A program made the position numbers and the translations under genes. From Arthrospiribacter ruber (GTDB taxonomy: Bacteria > Bacteroidota > Bacteroidia > Cytophagales > Cyclobacteriaceae), in NCBI RefSeq assembly GCF_019343195.1, contig NZ_RPHB01000002.1:496001-560000 (forward strand): 64,000 bases of DNA. The letters run 5' to 3'. Every line of letters starts with the position of its first letter. Position 1 is the stretch's first letter. The notes under the pieces were generated by a model, which ran no database searches, had not been told where the DNA came from, and saw only the letters and a list, made by a program, of their open reading frames with translations. Shown piece after piece: positions 9,559-17,868 of this stretch.

Positions 9559-10224
9559 TTACTCCTCAAAAGTAATCCCATCGGGATTCGCTCCTAGGTG
9601 CTTGAGGATTTCACTGACGCCTTCCACCATAGGCTGAGGTCCACATACATAGAACTCTTGAGAAAAATCTTCAATTCTTTCTTTTAAGAAATCCATATTA
9701 ACCCTGCCATGGAAATGGCCTTCCAGTTTCTCTTTATCTAAAATCGAAATAAAATCCTCCCCCAATAGCTCATGAAAGTACGACTCCATGATTACATCTT
9801 TTCCTGTTTTGTTGGCAAAAATCAACTTATTTCCTTCCAATTCACCCTTAGCGGATAAGTCTCTCAGAATACTGATAAAAGGGGTTATCCCAGCGCCCCC
9901 AGCAATAAACACACCTTTGCCTTTATACTGAATAGCTCCCCAGGAATCATCAATAATCAGTTCATCCCCTTCCACCAAGTCTTCAATTTGTTTGGTAACT
10001 CCATCATGGTCACGGTAAAATTTGATCACAAACTCTAAATGATCCTCCTCTGGTAGAGAAGTAAAAGTAAATGGTCTTTTTTCTTCTTTCCAACCCTCTT
10101 TATTGATAGCTACCTCTGTCGCTTGACCGGGTACAAAAGTATAGCCCTTTGGTTTTTCAGTTTTAAACCTTTTTACATCATGAGTCAAGGAAAATGTATC
10201 TGTAATTTTTACTGTATATGGCAT
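9559..10224 (-). CDS. FAD/NAD(P)-binding flavodoxin/ferredoxin reductase family protein
   Basis: 221 residues, a two-domain reductase without a fused Fe-S domain. FAD domain: PGQATEVAIN and the RPFTFTS version of RxYS (about residue 49-55). NAD(P) domain: GVFIAGGAGITPFISILRDL (about 107-126) and the closing FYVCGPQPMVEGV (about 194-206). Transfers electrons between NAD(P)H and an unnamed carrier; partner unknown. It ends with GITFEE; family members commonly end near the CGPQPM motif, so it is complete. It is transcribed alone. Confidence 0.85.
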   Translation of the reverse strand: MPYTVKITDTFSLTHDVKRFKTEKPKGYTFVPGQATEVAINKEGWKEEKRPFTFTSLPEEDHLEFVIKFYRDHDGVTKQIEDLVEGDELIIDDSWGAIQYKGKGVFIAGGAGITPFISILRDLSAKGELEGNKLIFANKTGKDVIMESYFHELLGEDFISILDKEKLEGHFHGRVNMDFLKERIEDFSQEFYVCGPQPMVEGVSEILKHLGANPDGITFEE

Positions 10225-10455
10225 AAAATTTTAATTTGTTATAGTTATATAAACAATGAATTGTAGTATTGTTCAATTTAACAAATTCAAATCCAAAATC
10301 CAGATGAGATGCTCATTAATAGTCATTTTTAAATGGATCAAACCAAGTCATTCTGAAAAATCCCGATTGAAAATGGCGCTTCATCAAACAACAAAACCAT
10401 TTTTAGGTTGTACATTCGATTAATTAATTAACCCATCTACAAAAACAAAACACTT

Positions 10456-11061
10456 ATGAAAAAAACAAAACTATTCATCGCTGCATTGGCAGCCATTTTC
10501 TTTTTTGCTCAGTCTGAGCATGCAGTTGCACAATTGCAGGCGCCTGCACCAAGTCCTGCAGCTACGGTATCCCAAGTAGTAGGCTTTACCAAAATCAGCA
10601 TTGATTATTCATCCCCGGCGGTGAAAGGCAGAAAGGTTTTTGGTGAATTGGAAAAATACGGCACTCCTTGGAGAGCTGGAGCCAATGCCCAGACCATCAT
10701 TGAATTCTCTACTTCTGTCAATATAGGAGGTACCAATCTTCGTCCCGGAAAATACTCCATATTTGTGACTCCAAATGAGTCTGGAGACTGGGTGTTTCAT
10801 TTCAACTCCAAAGGCAACTCGGTATTTGCTTACATGAAAGATGGTAAAATCGATATGGATGCTTTGAGCAAGGACCTAGCAGTGTCCGTGAATGCTGCTC
10901 CTGAAAAATTGGACAAGACCAAAGAAAGACTTCAATATTACATTTCTGCTGAAGACAATAAAGTAGCGAAAGTAAGCCTTGCTTGGGAAAACGTAAAAGT
11001 TTCCTTTATGGTAGATACCCAAGTAGACCAAAAAATGGATGCATTTAAAGCAGCCTTTTAA
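10456..11061 (+). CDS. DUF2911 secreted protein
   Basis: 201 residues. A clear signal peptide (about 1-25, ending AVAQ) precedes the DUF2911 domain, recognised by SPAATVSQVVG, ISIDYSSPAVKGRKVFG, PWRAGANAQTIIEFS and LRPGKYSIFVTP. Function unknown; the family is widespread and often abundant in Bacteroidota. Probably periplasmic. Single-gene unit ending at a good terminator. Confidence 0.92.
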   Translation: MKKTKLFIAALAAIFFFAQSEHAVAQLQAPAPSPAATVSQVVGFTKISIDYSSPAVKGRKVFGELEKYGTPWRAGANAQTIIEFSTSVNIGGTNLRPGKYSIFVTPNESGDWVFHFNSKGNSVFAYMKDGKIDMDALSKDLAVSVNAAPEKLDKTKERLQYYISAEDNKVAKVSLAWENVKVSFMVDTQVDQKMDAFKAAF

Positions 11062-11083
11062 GATAGAAGCAAACTAATCCAAG

Positions 11084-11112
11084 AAGGGAAGTCTAATCGG
11101 CTTCCCTTTTTT
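11084..11112 (+). terminator. Rho-independent terminator of the DUF2911 gene
   Basis: AAGGGAAG pairs with CTTCCCTT over a 9-base loop and is followed by a T-run. Confidence 0.85.
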
Positions 11113-11152
11113 GTTGTGTAATCTTTGATTAAATTCATCAAAATTCAAGGAT

Positions 11153-11614
11153 ATGGACCAATTGCGAATTTCAACAGCCTTACAGGTAGGCAGCACATCT
11201 GACAAAGTTTTCAAAGCTATCATTGATCCTGAAAAGATGAAAAACTACTTCATCTCACATGGTACGGCAATGATGCAACAGGGAGAAACAGTAGAATGGG
11301 AATTCCCCGAATTTCCTGGCGCATTCCCTGTCAGGGTCTTGGAAGTAACGGAAAACCAGAAAATAATTTTTGAATGGGACGGGGACAGCAAAGCACTTAC
11401 AGTAGAGATCAGGTTGGAGGCTGTAAATGACGGACTGGCGACGGTAGTCTATGTGGATGAATACGGAATGGAAAATACAGCGGAAGGCATAAATTGGCTG
11501 AAAGGCAATACTGCCGGCTGGGCGAATTTCTTAGCCTGCCTCAAAGCCTACTTAGAGTTTGGAATTAATTTAAGAAAAGGAGGTTTTGACTTTATGAAAA
11601 AGTCCGATCAATAA
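11153..11614 (+). CDS. AHSA1/START-like (SRPBCC) domain protein
   Basis: 153 residues. Pattern of the activator-of-Hsp90-type START fold: opening strand ISTALQVGSTSDKVFKAIIDPEKM, a Glu/Pro-rich loop (EWEFPEFPGAFPVRVLE), strand IIFEWDGDS, and a closing long helix ending GWANFLACLKAYLEFGINLR. Proteins of this shape bind hydrophobic ligands; no ligand is indicated. The 450 bases downstream hold only small or broken frames. Confidence 0.85.
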   Translation: MDQLRISTALQVGSTSDKVFKAIIDPEKMKNYFISHGTAMMQQGETVEWEFPEFPGAFPVRVLEVTENQKIIFEWDGDSKALTVEIRLEAVNDGLATVVYVDEYGMENTAEGINWLKGNTAGWANFLACLKAYLEFGINLRKGGFDFMKKSDQ

Positions 11615-11624
11615 GTTTTAAACT

Positions 11625-11784
11625 ATGCCCATCAAAAATCTAAGAAGATATATTTCCCAAAGACAGTGATTTTTACAAAAAGCTCGGAAAACAGGGGGCC
11701 ATGCATGTATTGCCTAAAATCATAAGACTACTGAATAACCTTAAATCGGCAGGATATTCTGAGCAAGCGGCTGGAGTAGGCTAA
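11625..11784 (+). pseudogene. Possible frameshifted small gene of unknown function
   Basis: Starting at ATG 11625 the frame reads MPIKNLRRYIS and then stops at 11667. In the next frame, from 11653, an uninterrupted stretch FPKDSDFYKKLGKQGAMHVL and on to AAGVG reaches the stop at 11782-11784. The codon choice looks protein-like and a shift of one base near the TTTCCC at 11653-11658 would join the two parts into a ~53-residue protein. I do not recognise it. It could also be two unrelated chance frames. Confidence 0.35.
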
Positions 11785-11807
11785 ACACCAAATATTTTAA
11801 GTAAAAT

Positions 11808-11963
11808 ATGATTACCTACAGTGTGGACCAAGGAAAAATGTCCCAAGAAGAAGCAGAATCCTATTTCAATTTCAAAAATTACTTGATTCAAAGCGTGATT
11901 TTCGCTCCAATAGCAGGGATTTTCACCTCTGCCATTGTAGCCATATTTACCAGAAAGAAGTAA
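11808..11963 (+). CDS. Small single-pass membrane protein, 51 residues
   Basis: Encodes 51 residues: a hydrophilic, Glu/Tyr-rich N-terminal half (MSQEEAESYFNFKNYL) and one hydrophobic segment SVIFAPIAGIFTSAIVAIF ending in the basic tail TRKK. This resembles the last helix of DUF4199-type membrane proteins (inference). The neat stop after a lysine tail argues for a real gene; no stronger evidence is visible. The remainder of 11615-12061 shows nothing else. Confidence 0.45.
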   Translation: MITYSVDQGKMSQEEAESYFNFKNYLIQSVIFAPIAGIFTSAIVAIFTRKK

Positions 11964-12061
11964 GCTTCACCCTTTTTCCAAAATTATCTCAAAGAAGGAA
12001 AATAAAATAAACATAAAAGTTTAACTTGGTTTCTCGAAAAATTTCAGAAACCTAACATTTT

Positions 12062-13528
12062 ATGAAACCTTCTAAAAAACTAACAACAGCCCAGACCAGA
12101 AGAGATTTTATCAAAAATGCCGCATTGGCTTCTTCCATATTTATTGTTCCAAGACATGTACTTGGAGGGGTAGGCTTTACGGCCCCATCTGACCAACTCA
12201 ACTTGGCCGCTATCGGTGCAGGGGGAAAAGGGATTTCTGACATCAAAAATGCCTCTGTCAATGGAAGGGAAAGAGTGGTAGCCTTATGTGATGTGGACTT
12301 TTCGGGTTCCGCCAAACAATCCATAGAAAATTTTCCTAATGCCAAGCTTTTTGCTGATTACAGGGAAATGCTGGATCAAATGAAAGACATTGATGCAGTC
12401 ACCATTTCCACACCTGACCACGTGCATGGTCCGGCTGCCAAGTATGCCATGGAAAGAGGCAAACATGTCTATGTGCAAAAACCGCTGACCCATAACATCC
12501 GTGAGGCGAGGCTCCTGACCCAAATGGCCAGAGACCAAAAAGTAGTCACCCAGATGGGAAATCAAGGAGCTTCCAACCCATTGCTCGACATGGTTCAAAA
12601 ATGGGTAGATTCAGGCAAAATGGGCAAAATATCCAAAGTTCAGGTCTGGACCAACAGGCCTGTATGGCCACAGGGATTCGCTTTTCCACAACCTGAGCCT
12701 TCCAAAAAACCGGATGATCTTCATTGGGACCTTTGGCTAGGTCCTGCTCCTGAAATTGCCTATACACCAAACCTTCACCCTTTCAATTGGCGGGGATGGT
12801 GGGATTACGGTACAGGTGCACTGGGAGATGTGGGTTGCCATTTGATTGACATTCCGTTCAGGACTTTAGGCCTCCATTATCCCAAAAGTGCAGAATGCAG
12901 TGTAGGCACTGTTTTTTCAAGGATGTGGACTCCTGATTATAATCCTGAAGGTGCCCCGGCTTCTTCCTTTATCACCCTGCATTTTGACGCTACAGACAAA
13001 AGCCAGTCTCCAATAGAAATGACTTGGAGTGATGGAGGTATTCGTCCATCACATCCTGATATCATCCCCGCTGACCATGACATTGGAGGGGCCAATTCTG
13101 CTAATGGGGTATTGATCATAGGAGAAAAAGGGATCATCTCTACCAATATCAATGACAGCTCCCCATTAATGCCCAAGCTGTACCTCAATGATGGAACACA
13201 GGAGTTTGGTCCGGAATCAGAATCCAATGAAGAACCGGAATACGGGCACCAAAGACTATGGGTAGACGCCATCAAAGCTGGATATGGAAGCAAAGAACAC
13301 AAAGCACTTACTTCTTCATTCGACTATGCAGGTCCAATGACCGAAACTGTTTTGATGGGTAACTTGGCTATCAGAAGCTATATGCTGAGAAGGGAAAACA
13401 GTAAAGGACAAATGGAGTTTTACGGCAGAAGGAAGCTCCTCTGGGACGGTGACAATATGCAGATTACCAACTTGGAAGAAGCTAACCAATTTGTCGGCAG
13501 AGAATACCGTACCGGATTTGAAGTTTAA
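12062..13528 (+). CDS. Gfo/Idh/MocA-family oxidoreductase, Tat-exported
   Basis: 488 residues. Twin-arginine signal at the N-terminus (RRDFIKNAALASSIFIVP), so it should be exported folded with its bound cofactor. Rossmann domain: LAAIGAGGKGISDIKNA, DVDFSG, TPDHVHGPAAKYAMERGKHV, and the VQKPLTHN motif with the expected lysine. The C-terminal Gfo domain has DYGTGALGDVGCHLIDIPF and a late NLAIRSYMLRREN. The substrate is a sugar or polyol derivative that cannot be named from sequence; Bacteroidota often have many paralogs in carbohydrate loci, but no glycan-uptake genes sit nearby. A perfect hairpin follows the stop. Confidence 0.9.
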   Translation: MKPSKKLTTAQTRRDFIKNAALASSIFIVPRHVLGGVGFTAPSDQLNLAAIGAGGKGISDIKNASVNGRERVVALCDVDFSGSAKQSIENFPNAKLFADYREMLDQMKDIDAVTISTPDHVHGPAAKYAMERGKHVYVQKPLTHNIREARLLTQMARDQKVVTQMGNQGASNPLLDMVQKWVDSGKMGKISKVQVWTNRPVWPQGFAFPQPEPSKKPDDLHWDLWLGPAPEIAYTPNLHPFNWRGWWDYGTGALGDVGCHLIDIPFRTLGLHYPKSAECSVGTVFSRMWTPDYNPEGAPASSFITLHFDATDKSQSPIEMTWSDGGIRPSHPDIIPADHDIGGANSANGVLIIGEKGIISTNINDSSPLMPKLYLNDGTQEFGPESESNEEPEYGHQRLWVDAIKAGYGSKEHKALTSSFDYAGPMTETVLMGNLAIRSYMLRRENSKGQMEFYGRRKLLWDGDNMQITNLEEANQFVGREYRTGFEV

Positions 13529-13543
13529 GGGAGCTTATTCATT

Positions 13544-13573
13544 TTTCCAGGCATTTTATGGGATGCCTGGAAA
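13544..13573 (+). terminator. Perfect 11-bp hairpin between the Gfo and VOC genes
   Basis: TTTCCAGGCAT and ATGCCTGGAAA are perfect inverted copies separated by 8 bases. No T-run follows, so it may be a processing or attenuating hairpin rather than a full terminator. Confidence 0.45.
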
Positions 13574-13593
13574 TCAAACTTAAAGTAGTATTA

Positions 13594-13995
13594 ATGAAGC
13601 AGACTTTAAATCAAATCACCCTTGTGGTAAAGGATTACGATGAAGCCATCACTTTTTACACCAAAAAATTAAAATTTGATCTGCTTGAAGACACTCCGCT
13701 TTCCAGTGTCAAAAGATGGGTGGTCGTCAGACCTCCAGGAGGTGGAGGCTGTTCGCTTTTGCTAGCCAAAGCTGCCGATGAAAAGCAAAAAGCCAGCATT
13801 GGTAACCAGACCGGTGGTAGGGTATTTCTATTTCTTTATACAGATGACATTGACAGGGATTACCAAAATTTACTTTCCCAAAATATCAGGATAAAAAGAA
13901 TACCCATTATAGAAAAATATGGTAAAGTTTTGGTTTTTGAAGACCTTTATGGCAACCTGTGGGACTTGATACAGATCAACTATCCCAACCCTTGA
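13594..13995 (+). CDS. VOC (glyoxalase/dioxygenase-fold) family protein
   Basis: 133 residues from ATG 13594; the frame extends upstream to 13558 but that part overlaps the hairpin and has no counterpart in the family. Shows the VOC pattern NQITLVVKDYDEAITFYTKKLKF at the N-terminus and a closing YGKVLVFEDLYGNLWDLIQ, one paired beta-alpha-beta-beta-beta unit. The metal-binding residues are partly recognisable (Glu in FEDLYGN). The substrate is not predictable. The hutG ATG follows 11 bases after its stop, so the two are probably co-transcribed. Confidence 0.85.
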   Translation: MKQTLNQITLVVKDYDEAITFYTKKLKFDLLEDTPLSSVKRWVVVRPPGGGGCSLLLAKAADEKQKASIGNQTGGRVFLFLYTDDIDRDYQNLLSQNIRIKRIPIIEKYGKVLVFEDLYGNLWDLIQINYPNP

Positions 13996-14006
13996 AATTA
14001 AACAAA

Positions 14007-14963
14007 ATGGCAAAACACATTCCGGCAAATCAAAAATTATGGAAGGGTAGAAATTCCCAATCTATAGATTATTGGCACCAAGCTATATCTTTTGAATTGA
14101 CCACGCAAAAAAGAAAAGTGGCCATATTGGGCTATTGCGGAGACCAAGGGGTAAAAAGAAACCTGGGCAGGTCAGGTGCTAATGAAGGCCCTGACGCCAT
14201 CAGGAAAGTAATGGCCAGCATGGCATACCACCTACCTGAATCCCTCAGCTTGGTAGACTTGGGCAATATAGAAACCATAGGACAGGACATGGAGGGTTCA
14301 CATGACATGATTTCTGAAAAAGTCGCTGACCTGCTGGAAGGAAATGTATTCCCAATACTACTTGGTGGCGGGCATGACCTGGCATACGCTCATGGAAAAG
14401 CTTTACTTCAACACCTCGAATCCAAAAACCAAACCTTGGGAATCATCAATCTGGATGCCCATTTTGACTTAAGGCCATTGGTCGACGGAAAGGGGCATTC
14501 CGGCTCGCCATTTCACCAACTTTCTCAGGAATTCCCTGATAGCTTTCATTACCTCTGCCTTGGGGTTCAAAAAGCCGCAAACACACCTGGTCTTTTCCAA
14601 GCTGCCAAATCTGCTAAAGCGCGATGGATGGACATGGAAGAATTCAGACCGGACAATTGGGATTACATTGCCGAGCTCTTAAATGGCTTTACGAATAAAG
14701 TAAACAAGATATACCTCACCATCGATCTGGATGGTTTCTCTTCCGCCTTTGCACCGGGAGTCAGTGCCCCATCCCCGATGGGTTTCGGACCTGAATTGGC
14801 CCTCAAAGTGATGGATTGGCTGGCCTTATCAGGCAAAATGATCAGCATGGACGTAGTTGAGATGAATCCCAAATATGACCAGGACAATGCCACAGCACGC
14901 CTTGCTGCCCGTTGCATAGAATTCATGCTTAGGAAGCTTTTCATACGAATGGAAAAACCTTAA
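14007..14963 (+). CDS. hutG: Formimidoylglutamase
   Basis: Arginase-fold Mn enzyme converting N-formimidoyl-L-glutamate to glutamate and formamide, a late step of histidine degradation. 318 residues from ATG 14007; the frame is open to 13959 but would overlap the VOC gene. The Mn ligands are in place: GGGHDLAYAHG (about residue 118-128), NLDAHFDLRP (about 150), and DLDGFSSAFAPGVSAPSP (about 238). hutH, hutU and hutI are not in the window, so hutG is detached from the rest of the pathway here. The arginase family contains close relatives (agmatinase); the overall pattern fits HutG best. Confidence 0.85.
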   Translation: MAKHIPANQKLWKGRNSQSIDYWHQAISFELTTQKRKVAILGYCGDQGVKRNLGRSGANEGPDAIRKVMASMAYHLPESLSLVDLGNIETIGQDMEGSHDMISEKVADLLEGNVFPILLGGGHDLAYAHGKALLQHLESKNQTLGIINLDAHFDLRPLVDGKGHSGSPFHQLSQEFPDSFHYLCLGVQKAANTPGLFQAAKSAKARWMDMEEFRPDNWDYIAELLNGFTNKVNKIYLTIDLDGFSSAFAPGVSAPSPMGFGPELALKVMDWLALSGKMISMDVVEMNPKYDQDNATARLAARCIEFMLRKLFIRMEKP

Positions 14964-15023
14964 AAGTAGGCAATAATAGCTACTGCCATTTCAAACTTTA
15001 ACCCTAATTTTATAACCCAAAAG

Positions 15024-15695
15024 ATGCCCAAAACCATGAACCAAAGATTGGCAATTCTAACTCCACTGATTTTCATTTTATGCCTTTTTTCGGTATCAGC
15101 CCAGACTTTCCGTATTTTTGAGAAACCCATCATATACAATGAAGAAAGAGAAAAATTGTCTTTAGAATATCTGGAGAAAAGACATGGGCTCAGCAGAGAA
15201 AAGGCAGAAATTGACCCGAAAATGGTGGTGGTTCATTGGACGGCTGTACCAACTTTGGAGACCACATTTGATGTTTTCAACCCTGTACACTTGGGTGGGA
15301 GACCTGAACTTACTTCTGCCAGCAACCTGAATGTTTCGGCTCATTTTTTGGTAGACCGGGATGGCACCATATTCAGGCTTTTACCAGATACTGCTTTTGC
15401 CAGACACACCATAGGATTGAATTACATGGCCATTGGCATAGAAAATATTGGAGGACCGGAGGCACCGCTCACCAAAGCGCAACTTAAGGCCAATGCCGAA
15501 TTGATCAGATATCTCCATAAGAAGCATAATATTGAATATGTCATAGGCCATCACGAATATTATGATTTTCAAGGATCTGAACTCTGGAAAGAAACAGACC
15601 CTGATTACCTGACCAGCAAACAAGATCCCGGTGACAGATTTATGAAAAGGCTAAGAAAAAAGCTATCGGACTTAAATTTCAAATCAAATCCCTGA
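15024..15695 (+). CDS. N-acetylmuramoyl-L-alanine amidase (Amidase_2/AmiD type)
   Basis: 223 residues with a signal peptide (cleavage near VSAQ), so periplasmic or membrane-facing. Amidase_2 fold: VVHWTAVP (first His), HFLVDRDGTIFRLLPD, ARHTIGLNYMAIGIENIGG (second His), VIGHHEY and KQDPGDRF (final Asp). Cleaves the amide between N-acetylmuramic acid and the peptide stem. It opens a five-gene run (gaps -8 to +29 bases) that ends in a NagZ-like enzyme, which points to cell-wall turnover and recycling. ATG at 15036 is an alternative start. Confidence 0.9.
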   Translation: MPKTMNQRLAILTPLIFILCLFSVSAQTFRIFEKPIIYNEEREKLSLEYLEKRHGLSREKAEIDPKMVVVHWTAVPTLETTFDVFNPVHLGGRPELTSASNLNVSAHFLVDRDGTIFRLLPDTAFARHTIGLNYMAIGIENIGGPEAPLTKAQLKANAELIRYLHKKHNIEYVIGHHEYYDFQGSELWKETDPDYLTSKQDPGDRFMKRLRKKLSDLNFKSNP

Positions 15696-15724
15696 AATCT
15701 TACTTTAGAATACTAAACAGTACT

Positions 15725-17389
15725 ATGAATAAATACCTTTTTGGCTTACTTATCTGCTTTACTTTCGGGTTGTTTTCATCCTGTAAAACTTCCCAACCAA
15801 CAGCTAGCGGTACTTCTGGACAAAGAAATATTCCTGCAACAAGCCCTGGGAAATCCACTTACCCTGAACGAACTGTCAATGCCCTTCCGGCACCAGAATT
15901 TTACAAGGTCTTGGATACAGCTATAGAACCCAGCCAAAGGGAATTCCGTGCGGTGTGGATAGCTACTGTGGCCAATATTGACTGGCCAAGCGCAGGCCAT
16001 ATTCCCTTCGAAAGGCAAAAAAAGGAATTCACCGACCTCCTGGACTATTACCAAAAGCTGAACTTCAATGCGGTAATCGTACAGATCCGGACATCCGGAG
16101 ATGCCTTTTACCCTTCCAAATACGCTCCTTGGTCAAGGTACCTGACAGGCAAGGAAGGACAAAAACCAAACACTACCGAGGACCCACTTTCTTGGATGAT
16201 TCTGGAAGCACACAGAAGGGGACTCGAATTCCACGCTTGGCTAAACCCCTATCGGGCCACCATGAACCTGGATACTAAAATGCTCAGCCCAGAACATGAT
16301 TTTTTCAAGCATAAAGACTGGATGATCAAATATGACACAAAGTACTACTACAACCCAGGCTTGCCTGAAGTCCGACAACATTTGGTCAACATCATTCAGG
16401 AAGTAGTCAGAAACTACAACATAGACGCCATCCATTTTGATGATTATTTCTATCCCTACAAAGTAGCAAGACTTGATTTTGCTGATGGGGCGAGTTTCAA
16501 AAAATATGGAAAGCCAAATCAGAAAATTGACGACTGGAGAAGAGAAAATGTAAATCTTTTGGTCAAAGAGGTCAATGAAACCATAAAATCAGAAAAACCT
16601 TGGGTGCAATTTGGCATCAGTCCATTTGGTGTATGGAGAAACAGGGACAAAGATCCCAGCGGATCCAACACCAGGGCCGGGCAGACCAACTTTGACGATT
16701 TGTATGCGGATGTCTTGACATGGATGAAAAATGGCTGGATTGATTACCTGATTCCACAACTGTATTGGAGTATGGACTATAATTTGGCCTCATACAGAGA
16801 ATTGGTCAATTGGTGGTCTAGAAACAGTTACAACACCAAAATCTACATCGGTAACGGACCCTACAAGATCCGGGACAATGCAGACAAAGCCTGGGAAAAT
16901 CCTTTGGAAATAATCAATCAGGTCGCTCTTTCCAAAATCACCCCAAACATCTCAGGCAATGCCTACTTTAGCGCAAAATCCATGTACCTTAAAAACAGGG
17001 ATGTAGCAGAACTTCTTCACCAAAACCATTACAAAATTCCGGCACTGACGCCAGATGTCCTTCCTGTGAGTTTCCAACCTCAGTTCAATAAAAGGATGGA
17101 CCTTATACCTCATGGGGATGGCTTCGCTTTCCAGTTTATCCAAAGCTTGGATCCTGATTTTAGATACGCACTCATACACACCGCCCCTACCCTTCAGGAT
17201 TTGCAGCTCAAAAGCGAGCGGAGTTCATCGCAAAAAGTGTATCTTGATGACACCAATAGACTGCTGATTCCGGTTTTGACACCTTTTAGTCAAAAATTTG
17301 TCACCATCAGCTTTATAGACCGGTTCGGAAAAGAAACCAAACCGAAAGTCTTTGAAATCCAACCCAAAAACTTGAGCCAAAACAGATGA
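15725..17389 (+). CDS. GH10-like (DUF187/YngK) glycoside hydrolase lipoprotein
   Basis: 554 residues; lipoprotein signal with lipobox FSSCK (about residue 20). The catalytic domain begins REFRAVWIATVANIDWPS and continues NAVIVQIRTSGDAFYPSKYAPWS, EFHAWLNPYRA, DAIHFDDYFYPY and FGISPFGVWRN, the classic pattern of the family-10-like hydrolases. The probable acidic catalytic site lies around IHFDDYFYP. A C-terminal beta domain follows (about 450-554). In Bacteroidota the family accompanies peptidoglycan recycling genes, as here. Activity on muropeptide glycans is inferred from context. The GNAT gene overlaps its last four bases. Confidence 0.88.
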   Translation: MNKYLFGLLICFTFGLFSSCKTSQPTASGTSGQRNIPATSPGKSTYPERTVNALPAPEFYKVLDTAIEPSQREFRAVWIATVANIDWPSAGHIPFERQKKEFTDLLDYYQKLNFNAVIVQIRTSGDAFYPSKYAPWSRYLTGKEGQKPNTTEDPLSWMILEAHRRGLEFHAWLNPYRATMNLDTKMLSPEHDFFKHKDWMIKYDTKYYYNPGLPEVRQHLVNIIQEVVRNYNIDAIHFDDYFYPYKVARLDFADGASFKKYGKPNQKIDDWRRENVNLLVKEVNETIKSEKPWVQFGISPFGVWRNRDKDPSGSNTRAGQTNFDDLYADVLTWMKNGWIDYLIPQLYWSMDYNLASYRELVNWWSRNSYNTKIYIGNGPYKIRDNADKAWENPLEIINQVALSKITPNISGNAYFSAKSMYLKNRDVAELLHQNHYKIPALTPDVLPVSFQPQFNKRMDLIPHGDGFAFQFIQSLDPDFRYALIHTAPTLQDLQLKSERSSSQKVYLDDTNRLLIPVLTPFSQKFVTISFIDRFGKETKPKVFEIQPKNLSQNR

Positions 17390-17868
17390 AAGACATGCTT
17401 GTCCGCTTAATGGAGCTTCCTGAGGTTGGCCCGGAGGAAATTAAACTCAGAGAGGCCGGCATTATTATCAGAAGACCCATAGCACCGGAAAAATCAATTG
17501 TCTGTGATTGGGTAGAAAAAGAATTCGGACTGTATTGGAAAAATGAAGCCGAAGTGGCCTTTTCCTTTCATCCGGCTCATTGTTTTATTGCCCAAAAAGA
17601 AAATGAAATCCTGGGTTTTGCCTGCTATGAATCTACGGCTAAAAACTTTTTTGGACCTACAGGAACCAAAGAAGGTTGGAGGGGCAAAGGAATTGGAAAA
17701 GTACTTTTGGTCAGGAGCCTATTAGCCCTCAAAGAAATGGGATATGCCTATGCAATTATAGGTGGCGTGGGACCGGCTGATTTCTATAAAAACACAGTGG
17801 GAGCAGTGGAAATAGCAGGTTCTGAAATCAGTATTTACCAAAACCTCCTTCGTCAAACGCATGGATAA
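17386..17868 (+). CDS. GNAT acetyltransferase in the cell-wall recycling operon
   Basis: 160 residues, starting with ATG overlapping the previous stop (ATGA). The acetyl-CoA site is GWRGKGIGKVLL (about residue 98-109, R/QxxGxG/A form), followed by LLALKEMGYAYAIIGGVGPADFYKNTVGA. Substrate unknown; amino sugar or peptide acetylation is plausible from neighbours. The downstream permease overlaps by eight bases, so translation is likely coupled. Confidence 0.85.
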   Translation: MKDMLVRLMELPEVGPEEIKLREAGIIIRRPIAPEKSIVCDWVEKEFGLYWKNEAEVAFSFHPAHCFIAQKENEILGFACYESTAKNFFGPTGTKEGWRGKGIGKVLLVRSLLALKEMGYAYAIIGGVGPADFYKNTVGAVEIAGSEISIYQNLLRQTHG

